Of a stretch of DNA of 34,851 nt, positions 8,850-15,337 are shown in pieces; the stretch's first letter is position 1, and each line of letters begins with the position of its first letter. The notes beneath the pieces were generated by a model, which saw only the letters and a list, made by a program, of their open reading frames with translations, did no database searches and was not told where the DNA came from. Both the position numbers and the translations under genes were made by a program. Source of the DNA: Armatimonadota bacterium. GTDB lineage: Bacteria > Armatimonadota > Chthonomonadetes > Chthonomonadales > CAJBBX01. The stretch is taken from the NCBI GenBank assembly GCA_026392115.1, contig JAPLCQ010000068.1:1-34851 (forward strand), written 5' to 3'.

Positions 8850-9411
8850 CGGCGTCACCCCGCACGAAGACCGCGCGCTCCAGAAGGGCGGTCCGAAGGC
8901 CCCATGTGTCGCCGTGGCTGAGGTGACCGATCCAACTCCGAACCGACTGGCGAACGTCGACCTGCGTGTAGGCGCCCTCCCGGTAGCCGCGCATCAGATC
9001 GCGCAGCCGTCTCTGGAACCGGAGCCCGGTCTTGCGGCGCAGCCTGCGGTGGTCGGGGAAGACCTACCAGCCCAGGAACTGCACCCCGCACCGGGTCGGC
9101 ACGATCTGGCACTTGCGCGGATGCAGTTCGAGGCGCAGCGCGGCCATTTGGGCTCGGACGGCGGCCAGGGCGTCGCCCAGCCGGCGCCTATCGTCGGAGA
9201 AGAGCAGGAAGTCGTCCACGAACCGCACATACCCTTCCACGTGGAGTTCCTCCTTCACCCAGTGGTCGAACCCGCCCAGGTAGACGTTGCCGAAAAGCTG
9301 GCTCGTCAGGTTGCCGATGGGGATGCCTGGACCACCAGCGAGGAACTCGCCCGCGGGGATGAGGGCGAGCACGGAGCCGTCCTTCTCGTTCTTGATGAGC
9401 CACTTCGACAT
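8839..9411 (-). pseudogene. chimera of a DGR target N-terminus and the C-terminal half of a DGR-type reverse transcriptase
   Basis: From ATG 9411 (GAGG eight bases upstream) the first 27-29 residues (MSKWLIKNEKDGSVLALIPA, then GEFLAGG) match the start of formylglycine-generating-enzyme/SUMF1-type proteins, a common DGR target fold. At about 9324-9333 the frame continues without a break into a reverse transcriptase: GIPIGNLTSQLFGNVYL, then the catalytic YVRFVDDFLLFSDD, then GVQFLGW. An in-frame TAG follows at 9066-9064. Beyond it the same frame stays open for 74 codons with clear RT C-terminal sequence (VFPDHRRLRRK, SWIGHLSHGDTWGLR) to TAA 8841-8839. RT motifs before GIPIG and nearly all of the target domain are missing. 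A deletion joining target and polymerase, followed by a CAG-to-TAG-like change, explains this. It is almost certainly not an active polymerase. Confidence 0.8.
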
Positions 9412-9591
9412 GGGGCGACCTCGGCGGAATCGGGTGCTGCAAGGCTGATTCGGCGACGGAAGCGGGGAATCCTGCCGGGGCTTGAAAGGGCGCACGAACA
9501 CGCACGCGGCGCCAAAGCCTGGGGCGGAAACGGCGTGCCGCCGCAGGAGGGATGCTTACGGGGGATCCTTCGTTTCACTCAGGATCACGTC

Positions 9592-9657
9592 AAGGGCAAG
9601 GGCAAGGGCAAGGGCAAGGGCAAGGGCAAAGGCGAGGGCAAGGGCAACGGCGAGGGC
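9592..9657. repeat. AAGGGC hexamer tandem repeat inside unit 1
   Basis: Eleven 6-base units lie in a row: six perfect AAGGGC, then AAAGGC, GAGGGC, AAGGGC, AACGGC and GAGGGC. The tract joins the left palindromic core to the conserved CGCCCCGGACC before the GIY-YIG gene. Unit 2 has the same arrangement with seven hexamers (10196-10237), so the tract varies in length between copies. It is purine-rich on this strand. Confidence 0.9.
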
Positions 9658-9682
9658 CGCCCCGGACCGTCATGGCAGTGTC

Positions 9683-9970
9683 TCACCACTCAAGGCTCAG
9701 GTCGCGCATGTCAGGGTTGGCATCACGGATCAGAGCGATCTTGCGCTCGCGGAGCCAGCCCTTCAGCTGTTTCTCGCGGCCGATGGCGTCCTGCGGCGAG
9801 GAATGCTCCTCGTAGAACACCAACGCCGTGGCATTGTACGTCGCGGTGAACCCGGTTCCGCACCGCGACTTGTGCTCGGCCACGCGCCGCGCCAGGTCCC
9901 CTGTCACGCCGATGTACAACACCGTTGATGCTGGATTGGCCATGATGTAGGTGTACCAGACGCCTGCCAT
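9683..9970 (-). CDS. GIY-YIG family endonuclease (UPF0213/YhbQ-like)
   Basis: The 95-residue protein has the complete small GIY-YIG domain: the variant VWYTYIM at the GIY position (residues 4-10), LYIGVTGDLARRVAEHK (18-34, with the YIG element and conserved Arg), and a downstream aromatic/Glu region (ALVFYEEH, AIGREKQLKGWLRERKIALI). It ends in NPDMRDLSLEW. The length and motif order are those of single-domain GIY-YIG nucleases of the UPF0213 type. The gene lies exactly between inverted palindromic arms, and unit 2 next door lacks this cassette. The enzyme is therefore a candidate for the nuclease that moves or maintains the element. That role is inferred; the biochemical family is clear. Confidence 0.9.
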   Translation of the reverse strand: MAGVWYTYIMANPASTVLYIGVTGDLARRVAEHKSRCGTGFTATYNATALVFYEEHSSPQDAIGREKQLKGWLRERKIALIRDANPDMRDLSLEW

Positions 9971-10130
9971 GCATCCTCCTGCCGCCCTTGGCCGTCATCC
10001 CGCGCCCTTGACCGTCAACCCGTCGCCCTTGACCGTCATCCTGAGCGTAGCGAAGGATCCCCCACAGTCGAGCGGCAACCCCTCGCGCTTGCACAGCCCT
10101 TGCCGTCGAACCCGCGACGCCTCGAGAGGC

Positions 10131-10392
10131 GAAACGGCGCGCCGCCGCAGGAGGGATGCTTACGGGGGATCCTTCGTTTCACTCAGGATGACGTCAAGGG
10201 CAAGGGCAAGGGCAAGGGCAACGGCGAGGGCGAGGGCCGCCCCGGACCATCAACCTGCCGCCCTTGACCATCGCCCTGCGGCCCTTGACGTCATCCTGCC
10301 GCCCTTGACCGTCATCCTGAGTGAAACGAAGGATCCCCCATAGTCGAGCGGCAACCCCTCGCGCTTGCACCGCCCCTGCCGTCGAACCTGCG
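10131..10392. mobile_element. REP-type element, unit 2: same ends as unit 1 but without the nuclease gene
   Basis: The left arm matches unit 1 from AAACGGCG through CCGCAGGAGGGATGCTTACG, the GGATCCTTCGTTTCACTCAG core, the AAGGGC tract (10196-10237) and CGCCCCGGACC. The right arm matches unit 1 from CGCCCTTGACCGTCATCCTG (10300) through CGAAGGATCCCCC and AGTCGAGCGGCAACCCCTCG to GTCGAACCTGCG (10392). Between the arms lie only about 50 bases made of CCCTTGAC-type units, where unit 1 has roughly 310 extra bases with the GIY-YIG gene. The right end abuts the broken Avd-like gene directly, which fixes the element border at about 10392. It looks like a non-autonomous relative or deletion form of unit 1. 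Confidence 0.65.
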
Positions 10393-10490
10393 CCGCCCAG
10401 GGCGAACCGAAGGTCCCGCGCGAACTTGTGGACGCGTTCCGTGATCTCCAGGACCAGTTCGTAGGTCCTCGTGATCACCACCAACTCCGA
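10393..10490 (-). pseudogene. Avd-like (four-helix-bundle) DGR accessory gene, truncated
   Basis: The minus-strand reading gives SELVVITRTYELVLEITERV, then HKFARDLRFALGG. This is very close to the N-terminus of the four-helix-bundle/Avd proteins encoded beside DGR reverse transcriptases (typical pattern: ELxVITKTYDLIL....NKFPRxxRFxLGE). Homology stops at the end of the first helix-turn, exactly where element unit 2 begins. The codon at the expected start position is GGA, not a start, so the 5' end is also damaged. About 30 of the usual 100-120 residues remain. With the target/RT chimera at 8839-9411 in the same orientation, it marks a former DGR operon. Confidence 0.7.
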
Positions 10491-10683
10491 TCCGTCGCCC
10501 TTGCGCTGGCCGACGGGACGAGGACGAAGGCCGAACTGACGGCGTGGCGGCTTCAGACCCTCCGTCCGTAAGCAGCGCATACTTCGTTCGTCCGGCGCCG
10601 AGAAACCCCTCGCACGCGGCAAGGGGGGAAGGTAGACTCATGAGGCGGGTACACGCGGCGAGGGGATCGGATCGAACGTCACG

Positions 10684-11064
10684 ATGGAGACCAACAGCAG
10701 GCGAACCTATGCGCCGGCAAAGCGCCCCGGCACAGAGCCCGGCACCGGGTCGGCGCTGCCCGCTGAGCTTGAGCCGCTCTTCTGGGACGTCGAGTTCGCC
10801 GAGACGCGCTGGCCGGAGCACGACGACTTTGTCGTCAAGCGCATCCTCGACCAGGGCGGCCTCAACGCCATCCGGTGGGTGCGTGCGACCGTAGGCGATG
10901 AGCGGTTGGTTCGATGGCTCGGCGCCCGCAAAGGGGCAGGCATCGACCGGCGACGGCTACGGTTCTTCGAGGCGATCCTCGATATACCCCACCGCCGCGT
11001 CAACGCCTGGCTGCGCCGGCCCGAGCGGCAGGTATGGGACAACCGATGCATCACGAAGCCCTGA
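10684..11064 (+). CDS. DUF6922-type antitoxin-like partner of the AbiEii protein
   Basis: The 126-residue protein starts at ATG 10684. The core LEPLFWDVEFAETRWPEHDD, followed by FVVKRILDQGGLNAIRWV, has the LFWD...D...I..RIL..G....W pattern of small DUF6922-like proteins, which are often encoded just before AbiEii-type nucleotidyltransferases. The C-terminal third is Arg-rich (RRRLRFFEAILDIPHRRVNAWLR), consistent with DNA binding and autoregulation. It overlaps the next gene by 19 bases (or more, with an earlier start there), a common toxin-antitoxin layout. The antitoxin role is inferred from position and family. Confidence 0.7.
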   Translation: METNSRRTYAPAKRPGTEPGTGSALPAELEPLFWDVEFAETRWPEHDDFVVKRILDQGGLNAIRWVRATVGDERLVRWLGARKGAGIDRRRLRFFEAILDIPHRRVNAWLRRPERQVWDNRCITKP

Positions 11065-11672
11065 CGCCGGCGCTGCGATCCGCTCTGGAGCGGCTTGGGC
11101 CATTCGCGTCCTCGCGAGGCTTCTACCTCGCAGGCGGTACCGCGCTCGCCCTTCAACTGGGTCACCGGCGGTCTGAGGATGCCGACTGGTTCACACGAGA
11201 CGGGATCAGCGATCCTGTCGCATTGGCAGCTGAAATCGTCGCCCAGGCATCGGGCTTCGCGATCACCTCAACCGCTGTCAACACGCTGCACGGGTCGCTC
11301 GGGGCTGTCCGCGTTACATGGCTTGGCTACCCATACCCGCTGCTGCAGCCCGTCATCCACGCCGACGCCCTGAACCTCGATCTCTCCTCGCTCGACGACA
11401 TAGCCGCCATGAAGCTATCTGCGGCAGCCCAGCGCGGCGCCCGGAAGGACTTCGTGGACCTTCACGCGCTGTGCCGCCTTCACAAGCCGCTGTCGGAGTT
11501 GCTGGCCTGCTACACCACCAAGTACCAGGTGCGCGACATCGGCCACGTCCTGGTCGGCCTGACCTACTTCGACGACGCCGACGGTGAGCCGCCACTGAAG
11601 GGACTGCGCGCCACGGAGTGGAGGGCGGTCAGGGCCGATCTGACCCGCTGGGCTCGCCGGGTTACGGGCTGA
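11046..11672 (+). CDS. AbiEii/AbiGii-type nucleotidyltransferase (toxin family)
   Basis: The 208-residue reading is from ATG 11046; ATG 11034 would add four residues. The nucleotidyltransferase core is plain: FYLAGGTALALQLGHR (residues 26-41, with the GG motif) followed by SEDADWFT (43-50), whose Asp45 and Asp47 are the metal-binding pair. DIAAMKLSAAAQRGARKDFV later in the chain is the typical conserved helix of the family, and the final third is a helical bundle. These enzymes are the toxin half of AbiE-type bicistronic systems, which transfer nucleotides to tRNA or other targets and cause abortive infection. It is paired here with the overlapping upstream gene. The pair points the opposite way to the neighbouring wrecked DGR genes. 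Confidence 0.85.
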   Translation: MHHEALTPALRSALERLGPFASSRGFYLAGGTALALQLGHRRSEDADWFTRDGISDPVALAAEIVAQASGFAITSTAVNTLHGSLGAVRVTWLGYPYPLLQPVIHADALNLDLSSLDDIAAMKLSAAAQRGARKDFVDLHALCRLHKPLSELLACYTTKYQVRDIGHVLVGLTYFDDADGEPPLKGLRATEWRAVRADLTRWARRVTG

Positions 11673-11692
11673 CGCCTGACGCCGGGCACGGC

Positions 11693-13144
11693 TCAGTTCG
11701 CCCGCTTCAGGCGTATGAGGACGATGCCCTGGCCCTGCAGATCGAGCCGGATCGCCCCGTCCGGACCGATGGGCGGGCCCGGCTGCTCGACGCCGCCGTC
11801 TCGGCTCGCGTCAACGACGCGAACCGTGCAGACGCCGCCCGCGGCCCATGGGAGGCCTTTGATCCGTAGATCCAGCTCGATGCGGCCCTCGCCTCGATGG
11901 CTGACCATCACGGTGGCGGAGCCGCCGTCCTCGGACAGCCCGGCTGCCGCAGTCACCTTCGGCGAGGGCGTCTCGACTGCCGCGCGCCTCGGCGTCTCGC
12001 AGAGGCGGCGCGACCCCAGGAGCGCCCAGTAGTTGCGCTCGCGGACGCCCTCGGCGCTGAGGATGCCCCACGCGCCCACCTCGCCGTGGTAGAAGCAGCT
12101 CACATCGACCGCCGCGTCTTGCAGTATGATCAGCGCCGCCGCCGTGAACGCCGCCCCGCGCGGGCCCGCCATATTCGCCACGAAGGCCCGCCTCGCTTCG
12201 GGCGTCGAGGTCTTGCCGAACCCGTCCCAGCTTCCGTTGGGCAGGTAGTTCCACTCGGTCAGATGCGTCTCGGCCTTCGCGAAGCCCGCCTCGTCCAGCG
12301 CCCTCCGCACACCGCGGGCGCGGATGGGCAGTTCGGCGGGATCATTCGTGTAGCAGTGCCACGATAGGAAGTCCAGCGGCGCCGCGTGCGCACGGCAATG
12401 GGACAGGAAGGCCGTCAGGCAGTCGCCGGGGGCGAAATCGGCTCCGGTCACGGCGCCGGTGTAGCCGAAACCGGGGCCGCCGACCTCTACTCGAGGGAAG
12501 CGCGCTTTGATCGCTTTGGCCGCGGCCGTGTACAGCTCGAAGAACTGCCGGTCGCTACCCGTCCAGCAGGCGGGTCGGTTCTCAGGCTCGTTCCATATCT
12601 CCCAGTGGCGGATGTCCCAGCGGTGGCCGTTGGCCCAGCCGTCGTTGTAGTGCCGAACCACCCCCAGGGCGACCCGCGCCCATCGCCCGGCGTCCTTCGG
12701 CGGGTTGACCCAGCGCTTGATCGCCGTATGCTCGATGCTCTCGCCCAGCCGGTAGATCACCCGCGCACCCGTGGCTCGTACCGCCGCCACATACGCGTCG
12801 GTCAGCTCGAAGGTGTAGTTGGCTGGATCGTCGGGGTCCGCGTCGGGGTTCGGGAAAATGGCATGGATGTCCACGACATCGGGGTTGGGCCAGTGGCAGT
12901 CATGGAGGCGGCTGAACGGCGGCTTCAGCTCAAGCTGATCGTTGGCGATATCGAGCATGCCGCCGGCGATCAGCGGGCCTTTGTTGATCCCATGCAGGGC
13001 CCTGAAGCGGCCGGCCGGTTTGCCGAAGTCACATCGAACCACGGAGGCCTCCGCCGGCATGGGGGCGGTGCGCGATAGCGAATGAGGCGCAAGGCCGGCG
13101 CCCACCCATGCCGAGGCGAGCAGGCCGATGATCGTGTGGAACAT
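11693..13144 (-). CDS. secreted GH39-like glycoside hydrolase
   Basis: The 483-residue protein starts MFHTIIGLLASAWVGAGLA, an N-terminal signal peptide, and then enters a TIM barrel (LHGINKGPLIAGG, FSRLHDCHWPNPD). WEIWNEPEN holds the candidate acid/base Glu186, and HLTEWNY holds the candidate nucleophile Glu297, about 110 residues later. Both have the spacing expected of GH39 (beta-xylosidase/iduronidase) and related clan A enzymes. The last 100 residues form the usual beta-sandwich (SATVMVSHRGEGRIELDLRI). Its 3' end lies 20 bases from the convergent AbiEii gene. It probably acts outside the cytoplasm on plant- or algal-type glycans; the exact sugar is unknown. Confidence 0.75.
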   Translation of the reverse strand: MFHTIIGLLASAWVGAGLAPHSLSRTAPMPAEASVVRCDFGKPAGRFRALHGINKGPLIAGGMLDIANDQLELKPPFSRLHDCHWPNPDVVDIHAIFPNPDADPDDPANYTFELTDAYVAAVRATGARVIYRLGESIEHTAIKRWVNPPKDAGRWARVALGVVRHYNDGWANGHRWDIRHWEIWNEPENRPACWTGSDRQFFELYTAAAKAIKARFPRVEVGGPGFGYTGAVTGADFAPGDCLTAFLSHCRAHAAPLDFLSWHCYTNDPAELPIRARGVRRALDEAGFAKAETHLTEWNYLPNGSWDGFGKTSTPEARRAFVANMAGPRGAAFTAAALIILQDAAVDVSCFYHGEVGAWGILSAEGVRERNYWALLGSRRLCETPRRAAVETPSPKVTAAAGLSEDGGSATVMVSHRGEGRIELDLRIKGLPWAAGGVCTVRVVDASRDGGVEQPGPPIGPDGAIRLDLQGQGIVLIRLKRAN

Positions 13145-13177
13145 GGCGCCTATCGTACCGCACCGACGACCGGTGAC

Positions 13178-13203
13178 GGCTCGGGCCTCCGTGCCCGAGT
13201 CCG
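13178..13203. repeat. dispersed CTCGGGC palindrome, copy 1
   Basis: GGCTCGGGCCTCCGTGCCCG folds as CTCGGGC / GCCCGAG with a six-base loop. The same 25-base block occurs at 16348-16372 inside the ABC ATPase-permease gene, and in the opposite orientation at 18011-18035. This copy is in the gap between the GH39-like gene and the ABC operon. Confidence 0.85.
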
Positions 13204-13238
13204 GTGCGGCACGGGCGCCCCAAAGCCGTCGGTCGAGC

Positions 13239-13264
13239 GCCGGCCCGCCGCCATGCGGGCCGGC
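13239..13264 (-). terminator. strong GC hairpin downstream of the sugar ABC operon
   Basis: GCCGGCCCGC (13239-13248) and GCGGGCCGGC (13255-13264) pair perfectly over 10 bases around a six-base loop, about 28 bases beyond the stop of the binding-protein gene. No T run follows in either direction, so it is a hairpin-only terminator or 3'-end protector rather than a classical intrinsic terminator. Confidence 0.55.
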
Positions 13265-13291
13265 CTATCGAGACCGTGGCGCCCTCGCGCC

Positions 13292-14326
13292 CTAGAAGTC
13301 GAACTTGTCGATGTTGTCCTTGTCGAAGACCAGCGGGTCGCCCAGGATGATCTGGTCGCCGACCACCTTCACGGTGCCGATGCGGCCGGCCTTGAACTCG
13401 GTGGCGCCGGGCTTCAGCTCGCCCTTGGCCAGCGCCGCGGCGGCGCTGACGGCCAGGTAGCCCAGGTCCACCGGGCTCCAGAGAACGAACTTCTTGACGG
13501 TGCCGTCCTTCACGTACTCGCGCATGTCGCTGGGCGTGGCCAGGCCGGTGAGGAAGACCTTGCCGCCCGTGCCGCTCTTTCGGAGCGCCTCGGCGGCGCC
13601 GGGGAGGGCCACGGAGGTGATGGCGAAGATGCCCTTCACGCCGGGGTAGGTCTTCAGCGCGTCGGCGGCCATCTGGGTCGCCTTGGCCTTGTCCTCACCC
13701 GGCGAGATGGGCGTGGGAGAGAGGTTCTTCATCTTCGGGTACTTGGCCTGGCGGTACTTCTCCATCTCGGCCATCCAGATGTTCTGGTTCGACGCGGTGA
13801 GAGTGCCGGTGATGATGATGTACGAACCCTCGGGTCCGATCGCCTCGGCCATCACGTCCATGAGCGACTTGGCGATGCTCTCGGGCGTACACTGCGTCAC
13901 GAAGAAGTCGCGGGCCTCCTTCTTGGCGTCGGCGTCCCAGGCGACGACCTTGACGCCGCGCGACCGGGCCTTGGTGAGGGCCGGGGCGATGGCCTCGGGG
14001 TCGTTCGGCGCGATGGCGATGGCGTCGAACTTGCGCGCCATCCAGGTCCCGACCAACTGCGACTGCTTCTCGATGGTGTCGGTGCCCGCGGCGGGGCCGT
14101 CATACACGTAGTCGATGCCGAGCGCTTCGCCGGCTTCCTTGCCGCCCTTGTCCGTGGCGTTGAAGAAACTGATGCCCGTGAGCTTCGGCATGAGTCCCAC
14201 GGTGAGCTTCTTGCCCGTCGCCGCGGAGCCCGTGTCCACAGGCTTCGCGCCGTCGTCCTTCTTCTCCGCGGGCCCGCAGCCTGCCATCAGCAGAACCGCC
14301 AGGGCCGCCATGCCCCATCTTCTCAA
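13292..14326 (-). CDS. sugar ABC transporter substrate-binding lipoprotein (RhaS/LsrB-like)
   Basis: The chosen start is TTG 14326, placed six bases after AAGGAG (14338-14333), giving 344 residues. ATG 14347 is in frame but has no ribosome site. With the TTG start the N-terminus is an ideal lipoprotein signal (MAALAVLLMAGC, lipidated Cys17). The mature protein has the periplasmic-binding fold of family 1/4: KLTVGLMPKLTGISFFNATD, then FDAIAIAPNDPEAIAPAL, VVAWDADAK, YIIITGTLTASNQN, VKGIFAITSVALPGAAEAL and a C-terminus LVFDKDNIDKFDF. The overall sequence and tail resemble rhamnose and autoinducer-2 binders. It is the third gene of the importer operon after the fused ATPase-permease and second permease. 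The ligand is inferred as a deoxysugar or related small sugar. Confidence 0.85.
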   Translation of the reverse strand: MRRWGMAALAVLLMAGCGPAEKKDDGAKPVDTGSAATGKKLTVGLMPKLTGISFFNATDKGGKEAGEALGIDYVYDGPAAGTDTIEKQSQLVGTWMARKFDAIAIAPNDPEAIAPALTKARSRGVKVVAWDADAKKEARDFFVTQCTPESIAKSLMDVMAEAIGPEGSYIIITGTLTASNQNIWMAEMEKYRQAKYPKMKNLSPTPISPGEDKAKATQMAADALKTYPGVKGIFAITSVALPGAAEALRKSGTGGKVFLTGLATPSDMREYVKDGTVKKFVLWSPVDLGYLAVSAAAALAKGELKPGATEFKAGRIGTVKVVGDQIILGDPLVFDKDNIDKFDF

Positions 14327-14332
14327 GGTCGT

Positions 14333-14338
14333 CTCCTT
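14333..14338 (-). promoter_or_regulatory. ribosome binding site that sets a TTG start
   Basis: AAGGAG lies six bases before TTG 14326 and inside the longer ATG-14347 reading of the binding-protein gene. It is the only good Shine-Dalgarno near either start, and it gives a standard short lipoprotein signal peptide. Confidence 0.6.
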
Positions 14339-14362
14339 TCGCGCCATGGAGGCCGCGCGCCG

Positions 14363-15337
14363 TCACCTCACGGCGGAGCGGCCCAGCCTCTCGTTGATGA
14401 TGGCGGTCGCGACCAGCACGATCCCCACCAGGATGATGATGTTCTGGGAGCTTACCCCGGCCATCTCCAAGCCGAAGCGGAGGATGCCGAGGATGGCCAA
14501 CCCAAGCAGCGTACCCACAATAGAGGCGTGGCCGCCGCTGATGCGCGTTCCGCCCACTACCACGCAGGTGATGGCCTCCAGCTCCATGCCCGCCGCCGTA
14601 TCGGCCTTGGCGGTGGCGTAGATGGCCGTATGGAGCAGGGCCGCGAAGCCGCAGAGGAGGCCGACGGAGGCGTAGAGGGCGAACTTCAGCCTCCGCACGT
14701 CGATGGCGGCGAAGCGCGCGGCCGTCTCGTTCTCGCCGATCAGCTCCGTGAAGCGCCCCACCCAGGAGCGGTGCATCAGCGCCCAGGCCAGCGCGTAGAC
14801 GGCCAGCAGGATCACCAGCGGCACGGGCAGGTCGGCGGGGTTGGCGCCGGTGCCGGGCACCTTGCAGAGCGAGCCCTGGCCCAGCCAGAGGAAGCCCGGC
14901 GGGAAGTCGCCGATGGCCTTGGCCTGGCTCAGGCCCATGGCCGCGCCCCGGAAGAGCGACATGGTGGCCAAGGTCACCACCAGCGGCGGCACCTGGATGC
15001 GGCTGATGACGGCGCCGTTGGCGGCTCCGGCGGCGAGGCCCGCGGCCAGGGCGGCCCCGGCGGCGGCGGGCATGGGCCAGCCCGCGTCGCGCCGCCGCAT
15101 GCCCATGACGATGCCGCAGAGGGCCAGGACCGAAGCGACCGAGAGGTCGATGCCGCCGGTGGCGATGACGAAGGTCATGGCGGCGGCCAGCAGGCCCGGC
15201 GCCACCCAGTAGCGCGTCCGCTCCAGCAGGTTGTAGGCGTCGAAGAAGCCCTCGACCTTGACCGCGAGGACGGCGAAGAGGGCGATGAGCACCAGCAGCA
15301 GAATCGCCTCGCGGGAACGGAGCAGGCGGCGGATCAT
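14363..15337 (-). CDS. ABC transporter permease (RbsC/RhaP family)
   Basis: The 324-residue protein starts at ATG 15337, overlapping the upstream stop as ATGA. A longer open frame upstream is shadow of the fused gene. It has about eight to ten hydrophobic segments. The family signatures are TFVIATGGIDLSVASVLALC in the first half and MELEAITCVVVGGTRISGG in the second, the conserved EAA-like loop of BPD_transp_2 permeases. It should form the membrane channel as a heterodimer with the permease half of the preceding fused gene. Ribose/rhamnose-type importers commonly use two permease subunits, so the set is complete. Confidence 0.9.
   Translation of the reverse strand: MIRRLLRSREAILLLVLIALFAVLAVKVEGFFDAYNLLERTRYWVAPGLLAAAMTFVIATGGIDLSVASVLALCGIVMGMRRRDAGWPMPAAAGAALAAGLAAGAANGAVISRIQVPPLVVTLATMSLFRGAAMGLSQAKAIGDFPPGFLWLGQGSLCKVPGTGANPADLPVPLVILLAVYALAWALMHRSWVGRFTELIGENETAARFAAIDVRRLKFALYASVGLLCGFAALLHTAIYATAKADTAAGMELEAITCVVVGGTRISGGHASIVGTLLGLAILGILRFGLEMAGVSSQNIIILVGIVLVATAIINERLGRSAVR

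Larger units (their letters stand above)
9527..10116. mobile_element. REP-type element, unit 1: inverted palindromic arms around a GIY-YIG nuclease gene
   Basis: The left arm (about 9527-9670) has a palindromic core with GGATCCTTCGTTTCACTCAG at 9562-9581, then GATCACGTCAAGGGC and a hexamer tract. The right arm (about 9980-10116) carries the same core inverted (GTCATCCTGAGCG at 10035-10047, CGAAGGATCCCCC to about 10063), preceded by three spaced CCCTTGRCCGTCA units. The GIY-YIG gene (9683-9970) fills the space between. Both outer ends recur in unit 2 with the same internal spacing (left offset 604, right offset 276). Related CTGAG-containing repeats are, from memory, scattered in many environmental bacterial genomes. 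That this is a mobile unit is inference from the paired structure. Confidence 0.65.

Noticed and set aside
8839-9411. Retron or group II intron reverse transcriptase
   Set aside because: The IPIGNLTSQ segment, adjacent Avd-like remnant and FGE-type N-terminus fit a DGR better, and no maturase domain or msr/msd-like RNA is visible.
9389-9849. Plus-strand frames rich in Ala-Arg or Lys-Gly through the hexamer tract
   Set aside because: They translate the AAGGGC simple repeat and palindromic arms, with no conserved domain.
9524-10392. CRISPR array
   Set aside because: Repeats are hexamers and inverted arms, not equal direct repeats with unique spacers, and no cas gene is near.
10194-10622. A 142-residue minus-strand frame as an intact gene
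   Set aside because: Only the middle 30 residues are Avd-like; the rest is the repeat arm and upstream DNA, so it is called a remnant.
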